From assembly GCA_944359595.1 (NCBI GenBank), contig CALVSV010000048.1, forward strand, positions 1 to 5,771: a stretch of DNA of 5,771 nucleotides, written 5' to 3'. Both the position numbers and the translations under genes were made by a program. Positions 5,629 to 5,771 of this stretch are shown here, piece after piece. The DNA comes from an uncultured Bacilli bacterium. GTDB taxonomy: Bacteria > Bacillota_I > Bacilli_A > RF39 > UBA660. Position 1 is the stretch's first letter. Each line of letters begins with the position of its first letter. The notes under the pieces were generated by a model, which ran no database searches, was not told the DNA's origin, and was given only the letters and a program-made list of their open reading frames with translations.

Positions 5629-5771
5629 ATGAAAATGGAAACAGAAATAACTGTATTAGTTAATACTAATTATGAAACATTAAAAAAAGAATTAAATAAA
5701 AATAATTTTTTTGAAAAAGAAAAATATATAGTAAATGATGTATATTTAGTTAATAGTATGGTTGATATCGA
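5629..5771 (+). CDS. 5' part of a gene running off the window, possibly CYTH-domain
   Basis: The frame is open from ATG 5629 to the end of the window (47 complete codons). The ribosome binding site is modest: AGGTGAAAG at 5618-5626 leaves very short spacing. ATG 5635, the third codon, is an alternative start. The visible sequence starts METEITVLVNTNYETLKKEL and continues with a charged helix and VNDVYLV. The initial ExE-type strand, a helix and a later strand with an Asp-x-Tyr resemble the beginning of CYTH/class IV adenylate cyclase-like (triphosphate tunnel) proteins. Too little is present to be sure of the family. It has its own promoter and is not part of the preceding operon. Confidence 0.65.
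   Translation, partial: MKMETEITVLVNTNYETLKKELNKNNFFEKEKYIVNDVYLVNSMVDI

Overview
The window is very AT-rich (well under 30% GC by eye). It uses the standard bacterial code: TGG for Trp, and TGA, TAA and TAG as stops. Coding is dense and all on the + strand, with strong AGGAGG-type ribosome binding sites. Cortex-lytic-type peptidoglycan genes, LysM repeats, a Gram-positive style lipoprotein and a TndX/SpoIVCA-like large serine recombinase point to a low-GC, probably spore-forming Firmicute. A Clostridia-type gut bacterium is my best guess; this is inference from gene content and base composition.

Layout. Positions 1-81 are the 3' end of an unidentified ORF. Positions 87-1631 are a complete large serine recombinase. 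A few bases after its stop codon, a LysM reading frame begins in the middle of a LysM motif with no start codon. It runs to 2449 and holds one near-complete and four complete LysM repeats. Then come a 140-residue protein resembling the N-terminal pro-domain of SleC-type spore cortex-lytic enzymes (2453-2875), a SpoIID/LytB-fold protein with three peptidoglycan-binding modules (2865-4214), and a ZIP-family metal transporter (4211-4945). These four genes are tightly packed, with 3-nt spacing, an 11-nt overlap and an ATGA overlap, and look like one transcript. A small lipoprotein (4994-5548) follows and ends in a clear intrinsic terminator. A perfect-consensus vegetative promoter then drives a gene that runs off the right edge (possibly CYTH-like).

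How it fits together. The LysM, pro-domain and SpoIID/PG-binding genes look like a spore-envelope or germination (cortex hydrolysis) operon. The ZIP transporter is its last tightly coupled member. The most notable feature is that the recombinase ends where the first gene of this operon loses its 5' part. The simplest reading is that this is the right end of a serine-recombinase element integrated in the LysM gene, with the rest of the element and the 5' half of the gene to the left of the window. Known precedents are the skin element in sigK and the SP-beta prophage in spsM, where developmental excision rebuilds a sporulation gene. Whether this element is excised in a programmed way, or simply broke the gene, cannot be decided from this window.
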